A stretch of DNA of 64,000 bases, taken from positions 9,326,080-9,390,079 of the forward strand of contig CM070617.1 of NCBI GenBank assembly GCA_036346255.1, in the 5' to 3' direction. The notes beneath the pieces are model-generated. The model worked only from the letters and a program-made list of their open reading frames with translations. It did not search any database and was not told the DNA's origin. Both the position numbers and the translations under genes were made by a program. Of this stretch, positions 11,901 through 24,588 are shown piece after piece. Position 1 is the stretch's first letter. Each line of letters begins with the position of its first letter. This DNA is from Ampelocalamus luodianensis. Lineage: Eukaryota > Streptophyta > Magnoliopsida > Poales > Poaceae.

Positions 11901-12166
11901 CCTCTATGTCAAAGGCAGAAAACAACCTCAAATCAAACATGTACACATAAGCTACATATTCTCCCTTCCTTCTCAGCACTCTCTCTCAAAGAGCAGCTCT
12001 TCTTCCTCTTTCTCTCTCTCAAGCTTTACAACATTCCGAGAGACATTGTTCTTGCCTTCTCTTCTCACAGAAGTTTCTGAAAGCCACAAACCGAAAGAGA
12101 GAGCAATCACCAAGAAACAGAGAGGGGATTCAAAGATATATATATCGACTGCATCTGTGTAAGAAG
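8925..12166. other. Intergenic region between DJ-1 and bHLH genes
   Basis: No convincing gene is seen. Open frames in 9100-10030 and 11100-12100 have no recognisable motif and ordinary AT-rich composition. The right end (about 11960-12130) is pyrimidine-rich with CTCTCT runs and is probably promoter or 5' leader of the bHLH gene. A 45-bp tandem duplication lies at 11325-11414. Confidence 0.6.
11325..11414. repeat. 45-bp tandem duplication
   Basis: Two adjacent 45-bp copies (11325-11369 and 11370-11414), each starting GAATGTTACATTTAACCAC, differ at only a few positions. Confidence 0.9.
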
Positions 12167-12220
12167 ATGATCCCGTTCATAAAGCAGAGGAGTTCCAAGA
12201 TGAAACATTCCCTGCACTAG
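12167..12220 (+). promoter_or_regulatory. Candidate upstream ORF in bHLH leader
   Basis: An ATG opens a 17-codon frame (MIPFIKQRSSKMKHSLH, then TAG) downstream of the CT-rich tract that resembles a grass 5' leader. If the transcript starts before it, this would be a short upstream ORF. Transcript start is not visible, so its status is inferred. Confidence 0.3.
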
Positions 12221-13106
12221 CTATGCTCCTGAGCAGAAGTTTACTGAAGCCAGTGATGGAAGTGCACCGCCGCACGCGAAGAGTCGGCACGGGTGGAAGC
12301 AAGGCGGACTCGGAGCAGAGGAAGCTACGGCGCGTCAGGCTCCCCTTCTGGTCCTGCCCTCCGAATGGGCCTCCGGGCACCTGAGCCGGTTTGGTGATTG
12401 TGTTTAGTTCCAAAGCAAAGCACTTGCCCCCTCTCTGCTTTGATTCCTCTTCTCTTGGTGTGTCCTTCAGTTCTTGAACAGCTTGAGGGCATAAGCTAGG
12501 ATCCCTGTGCCCTCCTGCTTCCTGTCTGCTCCTGCCCTTCTCCCGTCCTGGAATAGACGACGTGGTTCTGCTTTTCTTGTGAAATCGTTGGAGAAGTTTT
12601 GTTCCCACGATCTTGCCATTCTGAGGCGATCTTGGGAGAAGGGCTTTTGTCGATCTAGGCTGTGTTCTTGGGAACCAGGGCTTTGGTCTTGCTGCTGTTT
12701 GCCTGCCTGTTTCTTATTGGCTTTCCTTGTCCAAGCTTGCAGGTTAGTTCTTGGGAAACAAAGGTGTTTGGAGTTTGCTCCTCTCTTGTGGGGAAGATCC
12801 GTGACATTCTGGAGACGTGTTCTTGGCCCTTATGCCTGTAAGTTCTTGGATGCAAGAGTCGCTTGTCTCTCCTGATCCCTCGAAAGAAGCAACAGCTCTT
12901 GCTTTCAACTAGCACAATCTTGTTGGGGTTGCGACGAAAAAGAAGCTACTTAATTCTCTTGCGACCAAGGGTTGGGGACTTGATCGGTTGATCCTTATAT
13001 AGTTATATGCTGCTCGTCTTCTCGGTGCTCACTGTTCAGTCACCCTTCAAGGATTTGCTTTTCTGATCCCGGCATTTCATTGGAAAAGATTGTGCTAGTG
13101 CTCTTT

Positions 13107-13184
13107 ATGTTCTTCTGCCTTCTGGATCATCTTCGTTGTGGCAGCTTTCCGCGACGACATGAGCTCTGCTGCTCCCTTCGGTGA
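13107..13184 (+). promoter_or_regulatory. Upstream ORF overlapping the bHLH start codon
   Basis: The ATG at 13107 starts a 25-codon frame that runs through the bHLH start (13159) in another frame and stops at 13184. Its context is weak (T at -3). The main ATG has G at -3. Such an arrangement would lower translation of the bHLH protein through leaky scanning, provided 13107 is in the mRNA. Confidence 0.45.
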
Positions 13185-16100
13185 CGCCGCCGGGCTCTAC
13201 GAGGGGTTTTACGGTGGTTTCGGCAGCGGCCATGGTGGTCATGGCTTTAGCCAGCTGGGAGCGTCGACCTCGTCAGTCCTTCTGGACGGCAAAACGGAGA
13301 AGGGACCGGACGCGACCGCCATGGAGATGCCGAAGAGGAAGGGAGGAGGTGAGCGGGACGAGAAGGCGGCGATGGCTCTCAAGAGCCACAGCGAGGCGGA
13401 GCGGCGGCGGAGGGAGAGGATCAACGCGCACCTCGCCACGCTCCGGAGCATGGTCCCCTGCACTGACAATGTGAGTGAGCACTTTGTTTCTTCCTCGTTG
13501 CTGCTTCATGTTCTTTTTTTTTTAAAAAAAAATTAGCAGTTTTAGCAAATATTAAAAATTAATTTTAGCAGTAATTATGATAATAAAAGCATATTTCTAG
13601 CAGTCTTTAAATGATTAAATTAACATAAAAGCATGTAATATCTTCATGTCATTTAAACAAGATAAAAAACTCAAAAGATAGAACTCGACAACAAATGAAA
13701 TCAGCATAATGCTCATATTTTAAATGTTTTGATTTGTTCTCAGACGTCGAGTTGCACAAGATGAAATTTCATCTCGGCCTTCACAACACTTGTGTCAAAA
13801 TACAATCTCAGATTTAATATGACAACACTCTGAAAATAAATTAGGCCTTGAGCTCAAATAAAATCTTACTAGTCTAATTAGTCACTTAATGCAAATTATC
13901 AATTCTGAATTCACTGGACAACATGTAATTGATTCTAGCACTCAAGACATCAATTAATCGACAATGTAAAACAGAAACCGAAACAAATCACGGTGAACAT
14001 CAATAGATCAATGATCACAGTGAACCGAAAGTGAACAATGATCACAGTGAACAGCAATAGATCAATGATCACACTAAAAAGACAACAAGTAATCTATAAG
14101 CTCAAGACCAATTTATATCAAATTGTCATATTCAATCTCACATTGACACCAATTCATCATCGAGCATTAATCCGAACCCACAAACATCACTTGCAAAGTT
14201 TCCCAGTACTAGACAAGATTGCATAATATAATTTTAACTAGCACATCACACAATGCTCCGTAATGTGAAAATTGGAATCAACTATACCCACGATGTGGAT
14301 GGTACTGAAAGCCACCGAGTAGAACCGGGCAAGGCACGCGAATCGCGCTGTCTCAGAAAACCAATCGTCCCGCTGTGCCGCGTTTGAACAGACGAGGTTG
14401 ACGGAGATACAATGCTAATCTTTGCAATTCGTAACACACCGAAAGACCAAGCTGAGGTACAGGAGAATACTGCACAAGACCAACCGAAGTGCACTCGAGA
14501 GCACCAAGCACCAAGAAACCGAAGGCTTCTTCCAGTCCAAGATCAATCCGGAGTCAACCAACATGGGCTCAAATTCGCACAAGTTCTAGATTCTCCACCG
14601 AACACCCATAGAGAAAAAAGGGCGCAGGGAGAAAAAACGGTGGGATGCGCACAAAGAAGATCAGGAGCTCACCACAGACGGCGTAGGTTCAACCACGGCG
14701 GCGCGAGAGCTCTAAATCCTCCCAAAACCAAAGCCAAAATCGGAGAGGAAGAAGCGCACAGAAAAATTGAGAACTCACTGTTTTTCACGTCTCAAGAAAA
14801 AGGGGAAAAGGGAGTCGGCTTTGAAGAGGAGGAGGAAGGGGAAATGACATAGTTGTCATGAATGACCGACGCCCGATGCGCTATGGCGCTCGCTCCTCCA
14901 ACGCCGTCGTCTACTGGCTTCCGCCCAAACCGCTTAGGCACCAGAGGAAAAAGGGGAACCCCCCCCATTGATGCACTCTGTTTGGTTGGAGACAAAGTCT
15001 CCAACCGTTATCTCCTCAAGCCTTCCAATGACAGGTGGGCCCTGCCATTTTCTTTTCTTTTCTATTTTCTTCTTTTCTCTAATTGAGAAATTACCAAAGT
15101 GGCCCTCAAAATATCCAACAGTCCCCACCAATTTATCTATTTGATAAAATATGCTCAAAGTCTTGTTTAATATACAGTTGTTCAATGATAGGTACCTTGC
15201 GGGTTTGAGCCCAAAGCTTAGCAACAAGGACTATGACTCTGCACAAACAAAGGAGGACTTCGTCTTGATCCAATGTGTTGATGTGAGAGTTTTTGCCTAA
15301 GTTACATTCTGTACTGGGCGGCTTGCGCTTTTCCTTCTCGGGTTGGGACGTTACGGTCATGTCCCCGTATCTAGCTTATGAGTACTTAAGAAAGTATACC
15401 CTTATCTTTATTTGATCGTGACCTCACGATTATACTCAAGTAGGTGAATTCTTCAGGAAATCCTGTAGGACGATTCCCAATGCCATATATGTATCGAATT
15501 CATTAAGAGCTATTGCTCAACCTTCCATACAGAAAGAGCACTGCAACTAATGGGACACTTAGATGTGCTCTCTAATCCCACACAATTTGTTGTCCTAAAG
15601 CCTAGTTCACGAGATCTCTGATCTATTAGGATAGGTTACCACCAATGTGAACCTTTACATGGGTATAAGCCCTATTCCCTTTGATGCTGCAAAGATGGCC
15701 TTCTGTGCCAATCATTTGGTGAAAGGATCTGTCAAGTTTCTTTTAGACTGGATGTATTCCATAGAAATAACATCCGTCTCTCTGGCATGCCTTAACGACT
15801 TAAGTCGCCTCTTTATATGTTTTGAGGACTTCATATTGTCCTCCCTACTCTTTGCCTTAACCAGAACTGTTTGATTATTACAGTAGGTTAATACAACTGG
15901 AATTAGCTTTTCCAGCACAGGTAGGTCAGAAAGGAATTTTCTAATCCATTCTGCCTCTACAGTCGTTGAGTCAAATGCTATGAACTCAGCCTCCATGATG
16001 GACCATATAAGGATAATCTGTTTAGAAGATTTCCATGAAACAACCCCACTGCTATAGTGAAAACATAGCCACTCGTAGCCTTCATGTCATTCGAGTCACT

Positions 16101-19100
16101 GATCCAATTAGAATAACTGGATCCTTTTAAGACTGTCAGATGGCCGGAATAATGTATTCCCAAGTTTGAGGTCCCCTTTAGGTACTTAAGTACCATTTCT
16201 AGTGCTATCCAATGATCATCTCCTAGATTGGCTGTACAACGGTTCAATCTGCTTACAACATATGAGATATCCGGTCTTGTTGCACTAGTTAGATACATTA
16301 AGGATCCAATTATTTGAGAATATTTAAGCTAGTCTTTTTCATGTCTAGTATTTTTATGTAGCTTAACATTTGGATCATAGGGTGTGGCTACTGACTTACA
16401 GTCCATGAATCCAAATCTGGTTAGGACTTTGTCGACATAATCGGATTGTGAAAGAAAAATATCATTCTCACTCTTTATCAGTTTGATGTTTAAGATAACA
16501 TTAGCATCATCCAGGTCTTTCATATCAAAATTCTGGGAGAGGAAAGATTTTATTTTATTGATTGCATCCATGTTGGTCCCAAAAAGCAATATGTCATCCA
16601 CGTAAAGATATAGAATGACATCTTCGCCTCCACTAAACCGATAGTAGACACATTTATCGGCTTAGTTTACACAAAAGCCGGTCGAGGTCATAGTACTATC
16701 AAATTTATCATGACATTGCTTGGGAGCTTGCTTTAGACCATACAAGTATTTGATCAATCGACATACTTTCTTCTCTTGCCCTTCAACCACAGAACCATCG
16801 GGCTGTTGCATATAAATCTTCTCATCCAACTCTCCATTTAGGAAAGCGGTCTTTACATCCATTTAATGTACTTGAAGTTTGTATGCAGCAGCTAGTGCTA
16901 AAAACACCTGAATTGTGGGTAAACGAGCCATAGGAGAGTATGTGTCAAAGTATTCTTCACCTTCTTTTTGCGTGAAACCCTTAGCCACTAAACGGGTCTT
17001 GTACTTTTCTATAATACCATTAGGTCTACGCTTTCTTTTAAAGATCTATTTATAGCCAACTAGCTTGTATGCAGATAGGAGGTTCATAACCTCCCACGTT
17101 CCATTAGATATGATGGAATCCATCTCGCTACGGACTGTCTCCTTCCAGTAATCCACATCCAGGGATGCGTATGCCTCTGAAAGGGTTCGTGGTTCATCAT
17201 CCATGACATAGGTGACATAGTTATCGCTAAGATACTTTTCAGTCATCTGCCTCTTACTCCTTCTCAACTCCAATTCTAGAGTGTTGTTTTCCACACTAGG
17301 AAGGATATAGTGTTCATCTGAACCATTAGGGTCTATGACTTCATTTGGCCTCATAGGGAACACATGTTCAGAGAACGTCGCATCACGAGATTTCATCATT
17401 ACATTTGTAGCGATGTCACTCAACTCGGACTTGACCACTAGAAATCTATAAGCCGTGCTATTTTTAGCATACCCTAGAAAAACATAATCAACAGTCTTAG
17501 GACCATGTTTTCTTTTCTTCGGTAACGGCACATGCACTTTTGCAGGGCATCCCTAAGTTCGAAGAAATAATAAGTTAGGTTTTCTCCCATTCCATCCTTT
17601 ATAAGGTGTTTCCTCCTGATTGCGAGGTGGAACCCTATTGAGGACATAATTAGCTATAAGAACTGCCTCACCCCACCAATATTCCGACATACCAGAACTT
17701 TGTAGCATGGCATTAACCAAGTCACAAAGAGTTCGGTTCTTCCTTTCGACTATTTCATTTGATTGGGGTGAGTCTGGTGGAGTAATTTAATGAATTATTC
17801 CACTTTTTTCACAAAATTGAGAGAATTCATTTTAGACGAATTCACCGCCTTGGTCCGATCTTAATCGTTTGGTTTTCTTTTCTAGTTGATTTTCTACTTT
17901 TGCTTTAAAGATTTTAAAGTGTTCTAGAGCTTCATCTTTTAACTTAAGTAAATAAATGTAGCAATACTTAGTCACATCATCTATGAGAGTTAGAAAATAT
18001 TATTTGCCACCTTTAGTTAATATTTCATTCATCTCACAAAGATCAAAATGGATTAGCTTAAGTGGAGAGGTGCTTCGCCCTTCAACGCTATGAAAAGGTT
18101 TTTGGGGTTGCTTTGCTTATACACACACACACACACTTCACACTTAGAACCCTTCTCATAATTATATATTAGAATTAAAATCATTTTGCTTAACCGCGCA
18201 ATAGCTTCAAAGTTAACATGACACAAATGAGAATGCCAAACATCATGAATTTTATTGCAATAGGAAACATTAAAAATATTTACATTATTAAAATCAAGAA
18301 TGGATAAGCGGAACATGCCTCTGCTATCATAGCATTTGCCCACAAAATTACCAAGTTTGGTCAACATGATCTTATTGGAGATAAACACAAGCTTTATTCC
18401 TTGCCTATACAGCATAGACCCACTCATCAGATTACGAGTCATTGCAGGCACGTACAACACGTCTTTTAGGATGAGTGTTTTGTATTCAATCTCACGTACT
18501 GTAGCAGCGGCTCCGTTCCCCATCAAGATGGACCCACCATCTTCACCCTGAAATGAAGAGAAACAAGATTTATCAGCACATATATGTCAAGTAGTACCTG
18601 TATCAATCCACTAATCAATAGATGAACTTGCCATAAAGGCATGAGGTACATACCCTTCTGAACTGGAACTAGCCAACGCGACATTCACTTCAGCCTTACG
18701 GCCTTTATGCTGACCAGGAGAAGGACCCTTGCCTTTACGATCGCGGCAATAATTAGCTTTATGACCAATCACTCCACAAACAAAGCAGACAATTTCCTCA
18801 TTCTTCTTCTTCATTTTTTTTCCTTGGAACTTATTCTGGGGTTGATTCTTGAACTTCTATTTCCCAAAGCCACCAACATTCTTGACCTCCACTCGATGAG
18901 CCTGAACTTGAGCCTTTCCTGTATCGTCATCAGCTCTTGCACGTTCTTTGACATTAATAGCAGCTGGTAGCTCATTAAGAGTCAAGCGCTCCTTTATATG
19001 TCTACGAGCGGTCACAAAATCATGCCACAAGGGCAGTAATTTAGCCAAGATGACATTCACTTGAAACTTCTCTGGTAGGATGCAATCGTACTGACTTAAT

Positions 19101-22100
19101 TCACATACATGGAGTTGTAGCTCATGGAGCTGCTCCATCACCGACCGCCCCTCAACCATCTTAAAGTTCAATTAGGTAGCAGTTATGAATGACTCATTCC
19201 CATTATCCTCTTCGAAATATTTCTCATCAAGTTCGTCCCAGAGTTACTTAGCATCTTCGAAGTAAACATACACGTCGAAAAGCTGATTGGATAGGATGGC
19301 TAACAAACGAGCTCAGACTGAATTGTTCGCATCCTCCCACCGCATCATTGCTATGGTTTCCAATGGGAACATTGGAGGATTTGAAATGGCCCAAAAAAGA
19401 TTGAGGTCAGTCGGCCACAATTTTGTTTTAGCCTGCCAACGTTTAAAGTTGGCACCGTTAAATATTTCCGGCTTAACGACATCAGACGAAGAAGCTATTT
19501 CTTTAAATCTTGGTTTTCTGAATTGTTGTAAAATTAGCGGTTTTAACAAATATTTAGAATTAATTCCAGCGGCAATTATGATAATAAAAGCATATTTCCA
19601 GCAGGATTTAAATGACAAAATTAACACAAAAGCATGTAATATATTCATGTCATTTAAATAAGATAAAAGGCTCAAAAGATAGAACTCGACAACAAATAAA
19701 ATCAGCATAATGCTCATATTTTAAATGTTTAGATTTGCTCTCAGACGTCGAGTTTCACAAGATGAAATCTTGTCATTCACAATACTTGTGTCAAAATACA
19801 ATCTCAAATTTAATATGATAATCACTCTTAAAATAAATTAGGCCTTGAGCTCAAATAAAATCTGGCTAGTCTAATTAGTCACTTAATGCAAATTATCGAT
19901 TCTGAATTCACTGGACAACATGTAATTGATTCTAGCACTCAAGACATCAATTAATCAACAATGTAAAACAAAAGCCAAAACAGATCATAGCGAACAGCAA
20001 TAGATCAATTATCACAGTGAATCGAAAGTGAACAATGATCACAGTGAACAACAATAGATCAATGATCACACTAAAAGGACAGCAAGTAATCTATAAGCTC
20101 AAGACCAATTTATATCAAATTGTCATATTCAATCACATTGACATCAATTCATCATCGAGCATTATTCTGAACCCACAAACATCACTTGCAAAGTCTCCCA
20201 GTACTAGACAATATTACAGAATATAATTTTAACTAGCATAGCACACAATGCTCAATAATGCGAAAACTGGAATCAACAATACTCACGATGTGGATGGTAC
20301 TGAAAGCTACCGGGTAGAATTGGGTAGGCACGCGAATCGTGCTGTCTCAGAAAACCAATTATCCCGCTGTGTCGTGTTTAAACAAATGAGGTTGACAGAG
20401 ATACAATGCTAATCTTCGCAGTTCGGGACACGCCGAAAGACCAAGCCGAGGTACAGAAGAATGTCGCACAAGACCAACCAAAGTGCACCGACCGAGGGCA
20501 CCTGAGAGCACTAAGCACCAAGAAACTGAAGGCTTCTTCCAGTCTAAGATGAATCCAGAGTCAACAACCATGGACTCAAATTCGCACAAGTGCCAGATTC
20601 TCCACCGAACACCCATAGAGGAAAAGGGCGCATAGAGAAAATCCGGCAGGATGCGCACGGAAGAAGATCAAGAGCTCACCACCGACAGCATAGGTTCAAC
20701 CATGGTGGCTCAAGAGCTCCAAATCTGTAACACTCCAGTCCGACACGAAGCCTGGAATGCCACAAAACTATAATAACTTCAATTTTAACAATAATTGGCA
20801 CTAAATTACAACAAGCATATCAAAGATAAAACACATCCACGAGTCACAATAACACAAGGTTAACAATAAAGAAATCCTAAATAATTAATTCATAGGAAGC
20901 ATGTCAAAATGATAAACCAAGATCAACGCAAAATCAAACCAATCAAGTCTACTTTATGAATAATCAACTAATGCTAAGCAAAAATATCCAATCCTATTTA
21001 TCATTTATCACACTAATAAACTGTCATATGATCAATATTTCTTTCAATTGAGTAAATGATGTGAATCCAAGTGTGTGCTAGCCCTTCCCATGAACAACGT
21101 CGTCAACGGTCACCTACAAACAACAGTAGAGTAAGGGTGAGTCCATGACTCAACAAGCACAATAATAAACAATAAGCAGTGCTTAATCAACAGTAAATAA
21201 TAACATCATCAACATCAATTGTTCTCTTTTCTTTATTTTCATGCTCAATCATTCAATTCTCTTCTCTTTATTCTCATACACAATCATCAAATACTATTTA
21301 TTCAATGCATCCCTACACTACATGTTCACATGCACTTCTTTCGCGTATACTGGTATAACGTGAGTGAACACTCGCGTCAATGTTCACTCTCAAGCCCGTC
21401 CTCCTCTAAGATTAGGGACCTCCTCCACTCCCGTGGAGTTGTGATCACCATGATCACCTTCTCATATGCAATGATGTTTACGAATGCATAATTATTCATA
21501 GATTCATCATTATTAACATTATCTAACATTCTCATATCCATCAATACGAATAAAATCATGACCATTCACATTACTTGCAATTAAATAAAATAAAAACACA
21601 AACAATATAATGGTAATGAGTGGTAAAGAATACAATGATCAACCAATGAACGTTGTCTACCATGCACTTGCCTTTTCTAGTTGTGAGGAATGATTTGATT
21701 AGAATATGACAACAAACCCGATGTCACTCTTCCTACAGTAAACATACAATCTCAATAACAAGCTACAGCAGTAAAAAAACAATAATTAAACGATATCGCC
21801 CCTACACGTTTTTCCAACTCCGCAACACCCCCCTTTACTGGACAGTCACCCCCTACTGTTCGGGTACTAAAAACAGCATAGCTTTTGACTCCCAAGCCCT
21901 ATAATGGCAACCACACCAGTTCTGGAATCTACACAAGATTCCCCACAATTTCTTAGTTGGGCACAATTCTTGATTAGACCATTTAACCCCCTATTTTTTT
22001 TAACCCAGAAGATCATTCTGTCATCTTCTGGACAGTAGGATTAATATTCTCAATATTCTCATGTCTATTAATCTACACATGCAAGAACTGCAAACCATAG

Positions 22101-24588
22101 TATTTTTGGAATCTACAGAAAGTTAGATATTTCTTTCTAGTTATGTCCAAAATTCAATTCTGCCATCTACCAAGTCGATTTAATAGTTTTCCACAACCGC
22201 ATCCAGCAGCTATCGGTTTCTGGATAGCAGTCTTCTCAAAATCATAACTTCTATTCTACTAAACCAAAATTCGTGTTCTTGGACTCTCTTGAATTTTTAG
22301 ACAGTTATCTACACTTTTCATGTAGAGAAAAAATCCAAATTAGTCCATTTAATAATTTTAATCTACAGTTTACCAAGATGCTGCCAAAAGACGACAACTC
22401 TCCAGACAGCAGACCTACAAAAATCATAACTCTTAATCCACCCAATCAATTGACATGATTAAGCACTCCACAGAAAGTTAACAAAATCCTCTACAACTAT
22501 CTAGTAGATGATATTTTCATATTATGCCCATCCAATGCCCGAATTCGCATCTGAATATTATGGCAGACAAACCCATCTACTAATCGAACCTCTGACGCGA
22601 AACTTGCTAATTCTTCTTCTAATCCTTACTCTAATCTCTACTAAAATTGGCAAACCAAAGAGGAAATATCCAGATCGTTACCCAGGAGATCACAACGATG
22701 ACCACTAAATCGAGCGAAACTCTTCTCTTCCTTCCTTCTGGCCTTCCTTACTTTTCCCTTGCCTCGGTAGCACACACGTCGTCAGCAGCAGCAGCCATGC
22801 AATTTGCTAGCACATGCGCATGGACATGATTAACTAGTGCAAAGCAACAGCAGCGTAATGCAATTAGCAGGCAGAAGCAAAAACAAACACGACATAGCAC
22901 TAGCAATGCAGTGCAGGTAGCATGTAGCTAGGTGCTGGCGTGCGGCACTCGGCAGGTAGGGCTGGCGGCGCGCTTGGGGAGGCAGGGGCAAGGGTAGGGA
23001 TGGCGGCTAGGTTAGGCTGTCCCCCCCCTGGCCTCCTTATGGTGTCGCCCACCATGCGTCGGAATCCCATGGCCCAAGTTTTGATATTAATTTTTAGAAA
23101 ACCCTACTAATCCTTTTCGTTCTCTCTCTAATGCATTTCGAGATATTACAAAATCATCCCAAAACCGAAGCCAAAATTGGAGAGGAAGAAGCACACAGAA
23201 AATTGAAAACTCATTGTTTTTCGGGTGTCAAGAAAAAGGGGAGGAGGGAGCCGGCTTTGAAGAGAAGGAGGAAGGGGAAACGATGCGGTTGCCGTGAACG
23301 GCCTATGCGCGAGGCGCCAGGGCCGCTCGCTCCTCCAGCGTCGCCGCCTACTGGCTTTCGCCCAAACCACCTAGGCACCAGAGGAAAAAGGGGGGAAAGC
23401 CCCCCATTTATGCGGTCTGTTCGGTTGGAAACAAACCCTTATCTCCTCAAGCCTCCCAATGATTCTTTTCGGTAGTTAGGTTGGTTGCAGCAACGTAGGC
23501 TTCCGTTGGGCTAGTTAGCCTAGATCTGATTGACCGACCTGGGCCAGGTGCCGCCTGGTAGCTGTTCGTCCTGGAAAGTGCAAGCTTGGTCCAGTAAAAC
23601 GGCTAAACCGGAACCTATGCCTAATGCCGGGCCGACCAAGGCCACATATGCTTAGGTCGCCTGTGGTAACCTGCGCTCGGAGCGCAGGGGCAGCGCCGAG
23701 CGACGGCCGACGCGTGGCGTGCGACGGTGCCGTGATGGTGGCAGAGGCGCGATGCACACGGTGATCAGAAACAGCGGCAGGCACGGTGCGGGGTAGCAAA
23801 ATAGCCGTCCGAGCCGGTGCGCGCGGCGCGTAAGCGCGGCTTAATTCACGGACAAGGCGTGCGCCGTGCGTGCGTGGCGCAACGCAACGGAACGTCGGTG
23901 GGCGAGCGCGCGCGCGGCTGATCGTGGTGAGATGCGGTAATGCAAGGGGCGCACCGTGCACGCCCTAGTGGTACACTTCTGCATTCGTAGCTATTCCGAG
24001 CATGCATTCAGAAACATTTTACCTGGAGAATTGTCCAAAGACGTTACGTGCGAATCAGTCATGCGCATTAGGCACCAAATGATAGGACCTCACGCGTGAT
24101 CCTTGCTTGGCTTGCAGATGGACAAAGCCGCGCTGCTCGCGGAAGTGATAAACCACGTAAAGAAGCTGAAGAACAACGCGGCGCGGATCGGCAAGCACTG
24201 CCCCGTCCCGTCCGACACCGACGAGGTCACCGTCGAAGTTCAACAAGAAGCACCCCACAGCACGATCGGCAACAACGGCGGCGGCAGGTTCCTCATCAGA
24301 GCAACGCTCAGCTGCGACGACTGCGCCGATCTCTTCGTGGACGTCAAGCGCGCGATGCAGCCTCTCAAGCTGAAAGTCGTCGGCTCAGAGGTCACCACGC
24401 TGGGCGGGCGCGTCCGGCTCACCTTCCTCATGTCGTGCGAGGGCGACGTTACCGTGGCCTCGGTCCACCAGGCGCTCAAGTCCGTCCTCGATAAGGTCAA
24501 CTCCGCCTTCGATTTCGCGCCGAGGGAGTCTCTTCTGAATAAACGGCGCAGGGTCTTGACGTTCGAGTACTCGAGCTCCTCTTCTTGA
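13159..24588 (+). CDS. bHLH transcription factor with ACT-like C-terminal domain (AtbHLH30/32/106 type)
   Basis: Exon 1 is 13159-13470 and exon 2 is 24118-24588. They join in phase 0 across a GTGAGT donor and a CTTGCAG acceptor to give 260 residues. The start chosen is the first ATG in frame, giving MSSAAPFGDAAGLYEGFYGG, a glycine-rich N-terminus. The bHLH domain spans the junction: basic region and helix 1 KSHSEAERRRRERINAHLATL at about residues 75-95, then the loop and helix 2 MDKAALLAEVINHVKKLK after the intron. The HxxxERRRR pattern predicts E-box/G-box DNA binding. After helix 2, residues about 155-235 read FLIRATLSCDDCADLFVDVK and onward, an ACT-like dimerisation fold usual for this subfamily. 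The C-terminus ends in basic residues (NKRRR) and serines. The protein would act as a nuclear homo- or heterodimeric regulator. The intron is 10.6 kb and packed with retrotransposons, but both exons and the splice sites are intact. GC content is high in both exons, typical for grass genes. Confidence 0.93.
13527..15033 (-). repeat. 3' LTR of the intronic copia element
   Basis: About 1.5 kb. It matches 19527-20725 plus 23156-23462 base for base over long stretches, with scattered substitutions and small indels. The inner end is at ATGACA, followed by a sequence that is purine-rich on the minus strand (15034-15085) and would serve as the polypurine tract. Confidence 0.88.
15650..19500 (-). pseudogene. 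Broken gag-pol of the intronic copia element
   Basis: Reading right to left on the minus strand: gag starts near 19490 with SSSDVVKPEIFNGANFKRW. A CX2CX4HX4C zinc knuckle (CFVCGVIGHKANYC) lies near 18740-18790. The protease region follows near 18600. Pre-integrase and integrase lie near 18530-17540. Reverse transcriptase spans about 17090-16320 with MDVKTAFLNGELDEKIYMQQ and the YVDDILLFG site near 16590. RNase H lies near 16300-15710 with MEAEFIAFDSTT. Several stops and frameshifts, for instance in integrase and in the reverse transcriptase segment, kill the polyprotein. A (CA)n run at 18121-18136 interrupts the integrase part. Confidence 0.9.
19527..20725 (-). repeat. 5' LTR of the intronic copia element, inner part
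   Basis: Matches 13527-14730. It is interrupted at 20725 by the gypsy solo LTR and continues at 23156-23462. Confidence 0.88.
20726..23150 (-). mobile_element. Ty3/gypsy-type solo LTR nested in the copia LTR
   Basis: A 2425-bp insertion begins TGTAACA and ends TATTACA. It is flanked by the perfect 5-bp target duplication AAATC at 20721-20725 and 23151-23155. On the minus strand it starts TGTAATATCTCG and ends GGAGTGTTACA, terminal signatures usual for grass gypsy LTRs. No coding homology to gag or pol is present and no second LTR copy is seen. It therefore reads as a solo LTR left by LTR-LTR recombination. Confidence 0.85.
23156..23462 (-). repeat. 5' LTR of the intronic copia element, outer part
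   Basis: Continuation of the LTR after the solo-LTR insertion, matching about 14735-15030. It ends at ATGA before TTCTTTT. Confidence 0.85.
23463..24117. other. Original 3' part of the bHLH intron
   Basis: A GC-rich intron segment (especially 23680-23970) with no gene. Its long minus-strand open frame at 23515-23961 reflects GC bias. It ends in the CTTGCAG acceptor. Confidence 0.7.

Larger units (their letters stand above)
13518..23462 (-). mobile_element. Ty1/copia retrotransposon in the bHLH intron, split by a solo LTR
   Basis: Two LTRs of about 1.5 kb in the same orientation (13527-15033, and 19527-20725 continued at 23156-23462) enclose a minus-strand copia coding region at 15650-19500. 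The outer flanks share TTCTTTT (13511-13517 and 23463-23469), a likely target duplication obscured by a T/A run on the left. The minus-strand LTR starts TGTCATTGGAAGG on the left copy. No canonical primer binding site is seen inside the 5' LTR near 19500-19526, so it is worn away. The element is dead. Confidence 0.85.

Noticed and set aside
13511..13535. T/A run as an exact LTR boundary
   Set aside because: Homopolymer drift hides the true terminus, so the boundary is given only approximately.
23515..23961. A 148-residue minus-strand frame in the bHLH intron
   Set aside because: GC-rich intron sequence with no domain.
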